A program made the translations under genes and the position numbers. The notes under the pieces are model-generated. The model did not search any database. It saw only the letters and a list, made by a program, of their open reading frames with translations, and was not told the DNA's origin. From JAJISG01 sp964347325 (GTDB lineage: Archaea; Thermoplasmatota; Thermoplasmata; RBG-16-68-12; JAJISG01), in the NCBI GenBank assembly GCA_964347325.1, contig CAYFYA010000014.1:1-41003 (forward strand): a stretch of DNA of 41,003 nucleotides, written 5' to 3'. Positions 1 through 6,996 of the stretch are shown here, in pieces; within the stretch, counting starts at the first letter, position 1; each line of letters starts with the position of its first letter.

Positions 1-2
1 GT

Positions 3-224
3 CACTATCTCACGGCCAACTACGAGACGGAGAAGCGGTTCCACCGGTGGAAGAGGAAGGTGCAGTCCAAGGGCTACAACCCGGAGAAGCTGGGGTTGGG
101 CTGGTTCACCGCGGCCGAGGGTAAGCTGTTCGCCGAGAGCATGACCAAGGTCCACGAGAGAATCCGGGAGCTTCAGGCTCTGGCTGATAGGGCTGAGGTG
201 AAGGCGGCGGAGGGAGGGACATGA
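3..224 (+). CDS. MvhD-like hydrogenase/heterodisulfide reductase delta subunit, C-terminal part
   Basis: The window opens inside this gene, and 73 residues plus a TGA stop are visible. The segment starts HYLTANYE and continues through NPEKLGLGW to a TAAEGKLFAE stretch. This is the end of the methyl-viologen-reducing hydrogenase delta family, in which HY-x-x-(G/A)N and a W-x-(S/T)A-x-EG motif close the domain. MvhD carries a 2Fe-2S centre and passes electrons from a hydrogenase or other donor to HdrA, but the cluster cysteines would lie upstream of the window. The stop overlaps the next start as ATGA (221-224), so it is probably co-translated with the HdrD-like gene. HdrA or other subunits are expected upstream. 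Family assignment is good; the electron donor is unknown. Confidence 0.72.
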   Translation, partial: HYLTANYETEKRFHRWKRKVQSKGYNPEKLGLGWFTAAEGKLFAESMTKVHERIRELQALADRAEVKAAEGGT

Positions 225-1372
225 TGGCGGAAGCCGTGGTGCAGCTCGACGACGAGCTCTGGGAGAAGGTCTACGAGCTCACAGCGGGCGCCATGAACCC
301 ATGCTTCCAGTGCGGTACTTGTAGCGCCACGTGCCCCCTCCTCTCCCAGCTGGGCAGGCCCTTTTCGGCACGGAAGATCCTGCGCAGAGCCCAGCTCGGT
401 CGTGGCGATGGGATGGCAGACGTGTGGATGTGCAGTGCCTGCCGTTCCTGCGAGATCCGTTGCCCCCGGGAAGTTCGTATTGTGGAAGCCATCATGGGAC
501 TAAGATCTCTAGCTTTCAAGGGCGGTGAGGTGCCGCCCGAGATGCACCGACTCCTCTGGAGCACACTGGAGGAGGGGAACCCCTGGAGTGGTTCTCGGTC
601 TGAGAGGGAGAAGTGGTCGGAAGGCCTCAAGCTGAAGGACGCTGCCGACGGTGTCGATGTCCTGCTGTACGTCGGATGTGCCGCGTCCTACGACCCCAGG
701 CTCCAGAGTGTGGCCAGGAACACAGCGAGGATTCTCGGGAAGGCAGGCGTCGACTTTGGTGTCCTTGGGATCCGAGAGAAGTGTTGCGGTGATTCGGTGC
801 GGGTCACGGGAGAGCGTGGCTACCTGGAGAGGCTGATAGAGGACAACGTGAAGGGCTTCGGCGAGACCGGGGCCTCTACCATCGTCGCCGTATCGCCTCA
901 CTGTTTCGACATGTTCCGTAACCTCTACCCGAGATACGGTCTCGAGGCTGAAGTCCTCCACTACACCGAGTACTTGGAGAGGATGCTGGATGCGGGAGAG
1001 CTGAAGGTCCCGAAGGTGAAGAAGTCCAGGGTAGCCTACCACGATCCCTGCTACCTGGGACGCTACAACGGTGTCTTCGAGCCTCCCAGGAAGCTCCTGG
1101 AGTCCGTGCCTGGCCTCGAACTCGAGGAGTTGAGAGAGAGCAAGCTGAACGCCCTCTGTTGCGGTGGGGGCGGGGGCGGCATGTGGAGAGAGGAGGGCGG
1201 CGAGAGGCTCTCAGACCGGCGGCTCGAACAGGTGAAGGAGGCCGACTTGCCCCTCTTGGCCACTTCCTGTCCTTACTGTATCCAGAACTTCGAGGATAGC
1301 TCCCGGAGACTCCAGGGGCCGCGGATCGTGGACGTGATGGAGCTCATGGTGCGCCCTGAGAGGGGGCGGTAG
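221..1372 (+). CDS. HdrD-like iron-sulfur oxidoreductase (HdrC- and HdrB-type domains fused)
   Basis: This 383-residue cytoplasmic protein has two ferredoxin-type 4Fe-4S clusters followed by two CCG domains. Cluster cysteines are C28, C31, C34, C38 and C71, C74, C77, C81. CCG domain 1 uses C153, C188/C189 and C228. CCG domain 2 uses C277, C313/C314, C350 and C353. This order matches HdrC fused to HdrB, as in HdrD, GlcF and the iron-sulfur proteins that sit beside EtfAB. In the family, CCG domains bind non-cubane 4Fe-4S clusters and reduce disulfides or pass electrons to quinone. Both CCG motifs are intact, so an active enzyme is likely. Two ATG codons (221 and 224) follow a strong GGAGGGAGG ribosome site. 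With MvhD upstream and EtfAB downstream, it probably links flavoprotein electrons to a disulfide or membrane acceptor. The physiological substrate cannot be read from the sequence. Confidence 0.88.
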   Translation: MMAEAVVQLDDELWEKVYELTAGAMNPCFQCGTCSATCPLLSQLGRPFSARKILRRAQLGRGDGMADVWMCSACRSCEIRCPREVRIVEAIMGLRSLAFKGGEVPPEMHRLLWSTLEEGNPWSGSRSEREKWSEGLKLKDAADGVDVLLYVGCAASYDPRLQSVARNTARILGKAGVDFGVLGIREKCCGDSVRVTGERGYLERLIEDNVKGFGETGASTIVAVSPHCFDMFRNLYPRYGLEAEVLHYTEYLERMLDAGELKVPKVKKSRVAYHDPCYLGRYNGVFEPPRKLLESVPGLELEELRESKLNALCCGGGGGGMWREEGGERLSDRRLEQVKEADLPLLATSCPYCIQNFEDSSRRLQGPRIVDVMELMVRPERGR

Positions 1373-1373
1373 C

Positions 1374-2387
1374 GTGCCTGCAGAAGTCCAGACAGACCTG
1401 TACAAGGGGTTCTGGGTGTACATGGAGCAGGAGGAAGGGGAGTTCCTCCCCGTCGGCCTGGAGCTCCTTGGAAAGGGCAGGGAGCTCGCGGACGAGATGG
1501 GAGAGACGCTCACGGCCGTGGTGCTGGGACACGACATCGCATCCCTGGGCGACGAGGCCATCCGCCATGGGGCGGACGAGGTCCTTGTGGCAGACCATCT
1601 GCTGCTCAAGGGATACACGAGTGATGGCTACACCAAGGTGATGGCGGAGCTCGTTGAATCCCGGAAGCCAAACGTCCTCCTCATGGGGGCAACCTACAAC
1701 GGTAGGGACCTGGCCGGGCGTCTGGCGGTGAGGCTTCACACAGGTCTGACTGCCCATGCTACCCGCTTGGAGGTGGATCGCGAGTCGGGCCTCGTGCTGT
1801 CTGCAGTCCCTGGGTTCGGCGGAAGCATCCTGGCGGTCATCAAGACCGAGTTCGGCAGGCCGCAGATGTCCACAGTGAGTGCTGGCATCTTCGCTCCCCT
1901 GGAGCCTGACGACTCCAGGGAGGGGAGGGTGGAGAAGGCTGAGGTGAAGTTGAGCCAGGGCGATATCCGCTGCCAGGTCCTTGAGAGGGAGATGGTTCCG
2001 GCGGAGGATATCGGCTCTGCGGAGCGTGTCGTCGTTGCGGGCATGGGCACAGGAGGTGACCTGAAGCTGGTGAAGGAAGTGGCAGCGGCGCTCGGCGCTT
2101 CCATAGGTGTTACGAGGCCCCTGGTAGACATAGGCGTGGCTCCAAGGGAGAAGCAGGTGGGCTCAACGGGAGTTTCTCTGAGGTCGAAGCTGGTCTTCGT
2201 TCTGGGAGCAAGTGGTGCCAGTCACTTCGTTGCTGGGCTGAAGGGAGCGGGGACCGTGGTGGCCGTGAACAGTGACGACGGGGCCCCGGTCTTTGACGAG
2301 GCCGATGTCTGTGTCGTGGGAGACCTCTTCGAACTCCTTCCCCGGCTTCTTGAAGAACTGAAGAAGGGAAAGGCGGTGGTTGCCTGA
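1374..2387 (+). CDS. etfA: Electron transfer flavoprotein alpha subunit
   Basis: EtfA (337 residues, GTG start one base after the HdrD-like stop) pairs with EtfB to carry electrons between acyl-CoA-type dehydrogenases and another redox partner. The N-terminal half is an adenine-nucleotide alpha-hydrolase-like fold. The C-terminal FAD domain is clear: QVGSTGVSLRSKL at 261-273, LGASGASHFVAG at 277-288, and the closing stretch from AVNSDDGAPVF to VVGDLFE at 297-320. Length is close to the usual 310-340. It sits between the HdrD-like gene and etfB in a tight operon, so it is likely expressed as one complex. Whether this pair bifurcates electrons or simply shuttles them is not shown by EtfA alone. 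Confidence 0.92.
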   Translation: MPAEVQTDLYKGFWVYMEQEEGEFLPVGLELLGKGRELADEMGETLTAVVLGHDIASLGDEAIRHGADEVLVADHLLLKGYTSDGYTKVMAELVESRKPNVLLMGATYNGRDLAGRLAVRLHTGLTAHATRLEVDRESGLVLSAVPGFGGSILAVIKTEFGRPQMSTVSAGIFAPLEPDDSREGRVEKAEVKLSQGDIRCQVLEREMVPAEDIGSAERVVVAGMGTGGDLKLVKEVAAALGASIGVTRPLVDIGVAPREKQVGSTGVSLRSKLVFVLGASGASHFVAGLKGAGTVVAVNSDDGAPVFDEADVCVVGDLFELLPRLLEELKKGKAVVA

Positions 2388-2389
2388 CC

Positions 2390-3178
2390 CTGGACATCGT
2401 CGTATGCCTCAAGGTTGTGCCAAAGGCGGAGGAGGTCAGGCTGGACCCCAAAACCATGACCTTGGATCGAGCCAATGCCGAGAACGTCCTCAACCCACCT
2501 GACAAGAACGCCCTGGAGATGGCGATATGCTTGAAGGACACCTACGGGGGCACAGTGACCCTGGTCTCCATGGGCCCGCCCCTCTTCAAGGAGTACCTGG
2601 AGCTCTGCCTGGGAATGGGGGCCGACAGGGCGGTCCTCTTGAGTGACCGTGCCTTCGCAGGTGCTGACACTTATCCTACATCCCTGACACTGGCTAAAGG
2701 CATACAAAAGCTCGAGAAGTGCGATCTCGTGATCTGCGGTGAAGAGTCCGCGGACGCCAGCACCGCTCAAGTCCCTCCAGGCCTGGCAGAGTGGCTTGAC
2801 ATGCCGCTCATAACCTTCACGGACGAGGTGACCGTGGAGGGGAATGCCATCAAGGCGCGGAGGGCAATGGGATCCAGCTACGAAGTCGTCGCCGCGAAGA
2901 TGCCCGTCGTCCTATCTGCTGTGGTGGGCTCCAACGAGCCCCGCTTCCCCGACTTCGAGCGCGTGGAGGAGGCGTCTCGGTCCGGCTGGGTCGAAGTCTG
3001 GACCGCTGCTGACCTGGCTCTGAAGGAGGAGGACATTGGCCTGAAGGGATCCTATACCATAGTCCACGAGCTGGTAGAAGGGGAGCCTGTGGAGAGGAAA
3101 CGAAAGTTCCTCGAGGGTACGCCAGAGGAGAAGGCTAGGGCGCTTGCCAAGTCCCTGGAGCCTTTCCTGAGGGCCTGA
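2390..3178 (+). CDS. etfB: Electron transfer flavoprotein beta subunit (probable CTG start)
   Basis: EtfB is the partner of EtfA and holds AMP or a second FAD. The family N-terminus, (M)-x-I-V-V-C-x-K-x-V-P, is present, but it starts at a CTG codon at 2390. The first ordinary start (GTG 2417) would delete the LDIVVCLKV strand, and no ATG, GTG or TTG lies between the in-frame stop at 2351 and 2417. The CTG lies two bases after the etfA stop and about ten after a GGTGG, so CTG initiation or a sequencing error of ATG are both possible. The nucleotide-binding signature is GEESADASTAQVPPGLAEW, nearer the D-x-TAQVGP form seen in bifurcating EtfB proteins than the AMP type. Length from CTG is 262 residues, normal for the family. 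It converges on a minus-strand gene four bases away. Confidence 0.9.
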   Translation: MDIVVCLKVVPKAEEVRLDPKTMTLDRANAENVLNPPDKNALEMAICLKDTYGGTVTLVSMGPPLFKEYLELCLGMGADRAVLLSDRAFAGADTYPTSLTLAKGIQKLEKCDLVICGEESADASTAQVPPGLAEWLDMPLITFTDEVTVEGNAIKARRAMGSSYEVVAAKMPVVLSAVVGSNEPRFPDFERVEEASRSGWVEVWTAADLALKEEDIGLKGSYTIVHELVEGEPVERKRKFLEGTPEEKARALAKSLEPFLRA

Positions 3179-3182
3179 TGCG

Positions 3183-3677
3183 CTAGCTTCTCCCGCCTAT
3201 CGGGAGGATCTTCCCCGATATCCATCCCCCGATTCCTCCGACGATGAGACCGACGAATCCAGCGGCGACCCCGAACCCTATGAGGAGGATTCCAGCGGCC
3301 GTTCCGATGAGGGGGACAATGACCTCCAATCCTTCGGCTTGACCGGCGATGCCAGCGACCCCAATCAGTAGGATCACACCCAGGGACATGAGGGGCACGA
3401 AGAACACAAGGAAGCCCAGGAGGGCACCTCGCGTACCCTTTCTAGAGATTGCCCCACCAAGGAGGACCGCGCCCAGGGCGATCAGCAAGACCTCGGTCAT
3501 CGTGTAGGGACGCGCAGCGAAGATGAAGAAGTAGTAGATGATTGCGGCTGAGGCGACGAACCCCAGCAGCCAGAAGAGGCCCCCGCCCTTAGGAGTGCTG
3601 TGCACTGTCCTTACCGAGGGGACGTAGGAGGGGCCGTACATCTCGCCAGCGGGTTCGGGGTACTGGGACGTCTGCAT
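3183..3677 (-). CDS. Hypothetical membrane protein with about four transmembrane segments
   Basis: I do not recognise this 164-residue protein. A polar N-terminal stretch of about 32 residues (many P, Y, S) precedes four hydrophobic segments at roughly 34-53, 60-77, 85-112 and 120-152. The last is rich in glycine (GFGVAAGFVGLIVGGIGGWISG). There are no obvious catalytic residues and no signal peptide ahead of the first membrane segment. It follows the other minus-strand hypothetical gene with a 26-base gap, so the two probably share a transcript. It converges on etfB with only four bases between stops. A structural or small transport-related role is possible but unsupported. Confidence 0.6.
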   Translation of the reverse strand: MQTSQYPEPAGEMYGPSYVPSVRTVHSTPKGGGLFWLLGFVASAAIIYYFFIFAARPYTMTEVLLIALGAVLLGGAISRKGTRGALLGFLVFFVPLMSLGVILLIGVAGIAGQAEGLEVIVPLIGTAAGILLIGFGVAAGFVGLIVGGIGGWISGKILPIGGRS

Positions 3678-3703
3678 GTCATCCGACGGTCGAGGGATGA
3701 GCT

Positions 3704-4141
3704 CTACCTGGCTATCGGGGTCTTCAGACGTTCCATCACCTCGTTGAGCTTCTTGCTGGAGAAGCTGTCGTCCGTCAGCTTCTCCAGGATGCCCTGGCTG
3801 ATCAAGAAGACTTCAGGGCGATTCCAGAGTTCCATGTAGGGTACGATTAGGAGGCGTACGTAGCTTCCAGTTTCGTGGGCCGTAACCTCGACTTCAGCCC
3901 CCAACCGCTTGCCTGACTTGAACAGCTTGCCGAAGGGTAGATTTCCGACGAAGTACGACTTGAGCTTTCCGCCCCAAACGGCCTTCAGGAATCCCTGACT
4001 TTCACTACCTCCAGACTCGAGGATCTTGAATTTCGACTTCTCCAGCGTCTTCGAGATCAGATCCATCGCAGCCCTTACTCCGATCCTTTCCAGGATAAAC
4101 TCCTGGAGCGCGCCTTTGGCCAAAGTATCGCCGGACCCCAT
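3704..4141 (-). CDS. Hypothetical soluble protein
   Basis: A 145-residue protein of unknown function begins at ATG 4141 (MGSGDTLAKG). The reading frame stays open upstream to 4285, but that extension would overlap the promoter and start of the divergent thioredoxin gene, so the internal ATG is preferred. The sequence is a mixed alpha/beta domain: an N-terminal amphipathic helix, a central part with many K, G and F, then strands around VEVTAHETGSYVRLLIVPY and a C-terminal helix. No transmembrane segment or cysteine is visible. It is the first gene of a likely two-gene unit with the downstream membrane protein. Its promoter is probably the reverse reading of the palindromic TATA element at 4208-4221, giving a leader of nearly 50 bases. 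Confidence 0.55.
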   Translation of the reverse strand: MGSGDTLAKGALQEFILERIGVRAAMDLISKTLEKSKFKILESGGSESQGFLKAVWGGKLKSYFVGNLPFGKLFKSGKRLGAEVEVTAHETGSYVRLLIVPYMELWNRPEVFLISQGILEKLTDDSFSSKKLNEVMERLKTPIAR

Positions 4142-4207
4142 CGGCTGAGTGGTGCATCTTGAAACTTCGTTTCTGATTATCAAGGGGAAAACTATCCTCT
4201 TGACCCA

Positions 4208-4221
4208 AAGAATATATTCTT
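4208..4221. promoter_or_regulatory. Palindromic TATA element between divergent genes
   Basis: A perfect 14-base palindrome, AAGAATATATTCTT, is centred on a TATA core. Read on the plus strand it lies about 25 bases before the thioredoxin ATG (4242), right for a leaderless archaeal transcript. Read on the minus strand it could serve the hypothetical gene starting at 4141. No other box A is obvious for either gene. Confidence 0.5.
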
Positions 4222-4241
4222 GTTTCTCATGGAAAGAAAGG

Positions 4242-4946
4242 ATGGCGGAGTTCAGGCGATGCCCCATCTGTGACGCCTCCGTCAAGTTGGAGAACCTCGA
4301 GCGTCACGCGGCCAGGGCTCACCCGGGTCGCAAAGTCGAGTTTGACATCTCTGAGGAAGAGAAGCAGGTCATCAAGGCCAAGGCCCGACCCAGGCGTCCC
4401 ATGGGGAGGACGGAGAAGGTCCTCTATCCCGTCATCGTGGTCGTCGTAATCGTGGCCGTCGGGATATCCGCCGCGCTTCTGCTCCCCGGGGGGAATCAAG
4501 GTAACGGTGGGGTTGGAGTGGGTGACCCCGCTCCCAGCTTCGCGCTGCAGCGGAGTGACGGGGAGGGGACGCTGCGTCTGACGAGTTACCGAGGGCAGGT
4601 GGTCCTGCTTGACTTCATGAACACTGACTGCATCTTCTGCCAGCAGGAGACGGCCTTCGTTCTGACGCCCTTGTCAGTGGACAATCGTTATGAGAATGTC
4701 GTCGTCTTCATCTCCGTTACCCTCAACCCCAGCACGAGCTTTGCGGAGATCAACGCCTTCAGACAGGAGTTCGGTGCAACCTGGCCCTACGTGAGAGACG
4801 ACGGCACAGTGGGCCCTCAGTACGGTGTGGGGGCGACGCCCACCCTCTTCATACTCACGAGAAACCACCTAGTCAACCAGATCTTCGTGGGCCAGACCCC
4901 CCTTGCTGATGTATCCTCCGCCCTGGACGCTGCCCTTGGTGCGTGA
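4242..4946 (+). CDS. Zinc-finger, membrane-anchored thioredoxin/redoxin-like protein
   Basis: This 234-residue protein joins three parts. Residues 5-27 form a C2H2-type zinc finger (C7, C10, H22, H27). A single membrane segment spans about 60-81. From about 94 on there is a TlpA/redoxin-like thioredoxin fold with the active site CIFC (130-133) and the cis-proline motif GATPTLFIL. The charged R/K stretch before the membrane helix puts the finger in the cytoplasm and the thioredoxin domain outside. The start is ATG 4242; the ATG at 4229 is out of frame. Its stop overlaps the VKOR start (GTGA at 4943), so it is likely the redox partner of that enzyme in making or shuffling disulfides in exported proteins. 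The finger is an unusual addition to a thioredoxin. A reducing rather than oxidising role cannot be excluded. Confidence 0.85.
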   Translation: MAEFRRCPICDASVKLENLERHAARAHPGRKVEFDISEEEKQVIKAKARPRRPMGRTEKVLYPVIVVVVIVAVGISAALLLPGGNQGNGGVGVGDPAPSFALQRSDGEGTLRLTSYRGQVVLLDFMNTDCIFCQQETAFVLTPLSVDNRYENVVVFISVTLNPSTSFAEINAFRQEFGATWPYVRDDGTVGPQYGVGATPTLFILTRNHLVNQIFVGQTPLADVSSALDAALGA

Positions 4947-5401
4947 TTATGGAGACGGCTTGGTGGAGGGTCTTCCTAGTCCTTGCCATCATAGGCCTCG
5001 GCTTGAGCAGCTACCTAACCGTCGTGTCCTTCGTGGCTGCGGACCTCTCCTTCTGCGAGGTTGACTCCTCGTTCTCCTGCGATGAGGTCATCAGGAGCCA
5101 GTACTCTAGGATTCTCGGGATCCCCGTTGCTTTGATTGGTGCCGTGGGGTTCGGATTGCTGTTCATCATCGCCTACGTCGCCCTCATCTCGGAAGAGGAG
5201 TCCTTTGCCCTCCTACCTGCCGCCGTAGCGCTTTCCGTCATCGGTCTCGGCTTTGGGGCCTACCTGACCTACCTAGAGCTATTTGTCATTGAGTCGGTGT
5301 GCCTCTTGTGCCTGGCAAGCTTCCTAATTATCCTGCCGATGGCTATCCTGGGTGTCACTGGACTCCTGAGACGGCGTCGAGGATCCCGTGAACCGAGGTA
5401 G
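4943..5401 (+). CDS. Vitamin K epoxide reductase (VKOR) family protein
   Basis: VKOR proteins are integral membrane enzymes that oxidise a thioredoxin-like partner and pass the electrons to a quinone, driving disulfide formation outside the cytoplasm. The 152-residue product has four or five membrane helices, the loop cysteine pair C38 and C46, the following IPVALIGAVGFG helix, and the active-site CLLC at 120-123. Length matches the bacterial and archaeal core domain. The GTG at 4943 overlaps the thioredoxin stop; an ATG two codons later (4949) is an alternative start. Gene overlap with a CXXC-bearing thioredoxin is the usual arrangement for a VKOR/Trx pair. The C-terminus ends in a basic RRRRGSREPR tail, probably cytoplasmic. 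Confidence 0.9.
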   Translation: MIMETAWWRVFLVLAIIGLGLSSYLTVVSFVAADLSFCEVDSSFSCDEVIRSQYSRILGIPVALIGAVGFGLLFIIAYVALISEEESFALLPAAVALSVIGLGFGAYLTYLELFVIESVCLLCLASFLIILPMAILGVTGLLRRRRGSREPR

Positions 5402-5450
5402 GGTAGGGTCCAGTAGGAGAGGCCGCTAGCCTTTCGTCTTCAGGTCAGCC

Positions 5451-5458
5451 TTTTATGA
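5451..5458 (+). promoter_or_regulatory. Box A promoter of the VOC protein gene
   Basis: TTTTATGA lies 14 bases before the ATG at 5472, slightly closer than usual for a leaderless start. The downstream in-frame ATG (5481) would fit the spacing better. Confidence 0.4.
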
Positions 5459-5471
5459 AGCACCTTCAGTA

Positions 5472-5882
5472 ATGGCCACCATGAAGGGCGTACAGTCGGT
5501 GACTGCGGACAAGGAGAGAGCGCTCATCCTGGCGATCGAGCCGACAGAGTTGTCCGTCTCCCGCTTCAATGACTGCCTCGTCTTCTACAGAAAGGGCCTG
5601 CGGCTGCCCCTGAAGAGACAATTGGGAGAGCTGGCAGAGTTCCGGGTCCAAGGCACGCCCTTCACACTTCGCGGCCGCTCCGGTTCTCCGATGAAGAGCG
5701 ACGATCGCATGCACCTCTCGCTCTTGGCCAAGGACATCGAGAAGCTGAGGGAGTCGGCCGAAGCGTGGGGAGGAAACCTGTCTGAGGGTCCCGAAGAGAG
5801 GGAGATTGAGGAGAGAAGGCTCCGCTGGGCCACCTTCACCGATCCTGAAGGAAATGAGCTTGAAGTCGTGCAGCGCCTCTGA
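5472..5882 (+). CDS. Glyoxalase/bleomycin-resistance (VOC) superfamily protein
   Basis: A 136-residue single-domain protein. The order is ELSVSRFNDCLVFYRKGLRL, a FRVQG...FTLRGR hairpin, HLSLLAKDIEKL, and a closing FTDPEGNELEVVQRL. This is the double beta-alpha-beta-beta-beta pattern of the vicinal oxygen chelate fold, and the last motif with its metal-ligand glutamate is typical. VOC proteins include lactoylglutathione lyases, dioxygenases, isomerases and antibiotic-binding proteins, so the substrate cannot be assigned. Two starts are possible, ATG 5472 and ATG 5481. It is a single-gene unit that converges on pyrD. Confidence 0.78.
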   Translation: MATMKGVQSVTADKERALILAIEPTELSVSRFNDCLVFYRKGLRLPLKRQLGELAEFRVQGTPFTLRGRSGSPMKSDDRMHLSLLAKDIEKLRESAEAWGGNLSEGPEEREIEERRLRWATFTDPEGNELEVVQRL

Positions 5883-5933
5883 GATGCCCGTGGCTCGCCT
5901 AGAAACCAGCTGTGCGGGAGGCCGTCACATAGT

Positions 5934-6953
5934 CTACGAGGCACGCCCCCTGAGCTCCTCAAGGGAGCCAATCCCGGCCGCCCCCATCTCATCCTGAAGC
6001 TCACGCAACATGTGTCCCACGGACCAGGGCCCTCGGAGGATGAGGGCCGTCAGGACCTCCAGGGCAGAGGCCCCGGCTAGGAGCATCTGATATGCCTCCC
6101 TTCCGGTCATTATACCCCCCACTCCTATGATGTGAACCCTCTCCCCCCATTCAGAGTAGAAGTCTCTGACGGCCTGGCACGCCATGGGGAAGATCGGTCT
6201 TCCGCTGAGACCTCCCTGGCCTGTCCCGAGTCTCGAGTCCACAGTCGGCAGCGTGTTGCAGAGGGTGAAGTTCGCGATTCCCCTCCGAATGGCCGCGCTT
6301 GCCATCTCCAACGCCCGCTCGCGGCCAGTCTCATCTTCGTAGGGAGACAGCTTCAGGAAGAGGGGTCCCCGCTCCTTCTCTAGGGCATCGAGAAGCTCGG
6401 TGTAGGCCCCACTATCCTCCTCGAAGGTCCTGCCAGTCTCAGTGTTGGGGCAACTCAGATTGATCTCCATGCCAGCGGCGATCCCCTTGAGGGGCTCCAG
6501 AGCGTGGAGGATGTCGGCCACATTCTCGCCCACGATGCTGATCAGGAGGGGTACGTCGATTTCAGTGCGAGCCAGGCGCTCGCGGACGTACGCAGCACCT
6601 TCCGATGGCAGTCCCATGGAGTTCACGATGCCCTCTTGGGTAAGTCGCCGAACAAACCACGGCCTCGGGTTCCCCACGTGGCGTCTTGCCCTGACCGATC
6701 CAGTCACGATGAAGCCGAATCCCAGACTCGCCATGGAGGCCGTGATTTCACCGTTCTTGTCGAAGCCGGCGGCGAGGCCGATGGGGTTCGTGAGGTGTAT
6801 GCCCGCCAGACTGGTACTCAGATCGAGGGTGGTGTCCCCGGCTACCGACAGCCGGGTCCACATCCTCCGCCGGAAGGCCCAGAGGGCGAGTTCGTGAGCC
6901 ATATCCGGCGGAAGGCTAAGGATCAAGGGTCGGAGGACCCTGTAGAGGTCCAT
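5934..6953 (-). CDS. pyrD: Dihydroorotate dehydrogenase, class 2-like with a catalytic cysteine
   Basis: PyrD oxidises dihydroorotate to orotate in pyrimidine synthesis using FMN. The 339-residue length, the N-terminal LPPDMAHELALWAF helix, the NPIGLAAGFDKNGE motif and GSVRARRHVGNPRPW are class 2 (quinone-linked, membrane-associated) traits. FMN-phosphate motifs GVGGI and ASALEVLTAL close the barrel. The active-site motif reads NLSCPNTETG with C168 where class 2 enzymes have serine and class 1 enzymes have cysteine. No pyrK is adjacent. It lies 43 bases after an FAD oxidoreductase gene on the same strand, with a weak TTAATA element between, so it may have its own promoter. Assignment to PyrD is solid; the electron acceptor is uncertain because of the mixed features. 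Confidence 0.88.
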   Translation of the reverse strand: MDLYRVLRPLILSLPPDMAHELALWAFRRRMWTRLSVAGDTTLDLSTSLAGIHLTNPIGLAAGFDKNGEITASMASLGFGFIVTGSVRARRHVGNPRPWFVRRLTQEGIVNSMGLPSEGAAYVRERLARTEIDVPLLISIVGENVADILHALEPLKGIAAGMEINLSCPNTETGRTFEEDSGAYTELLDALEKERGPLFLKLSPYEDETGRERALEMASAAIRRGIANFTLCNTLPTVDSRLGTGQGGLSGRPIFPMACQAVRDFYSEWGERVHIIGVGGIMTGREAYQMLLAGASALEVLTALILRGPWSVGHMLRELQDEMGAAGIGSLEELRGRAS

Positions 6954-6996
6954 CTAGGGAGCAAGCATCTCGGCCGTCGTATTAAGCCTTCTCCGC

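Noticed and set aside
4142..4285. Upstream extension of the hypothetical minus-strand gene
   Set aside because: It covers the divergent promoter and the thioredoxin start; ATG 4141 is preferred.
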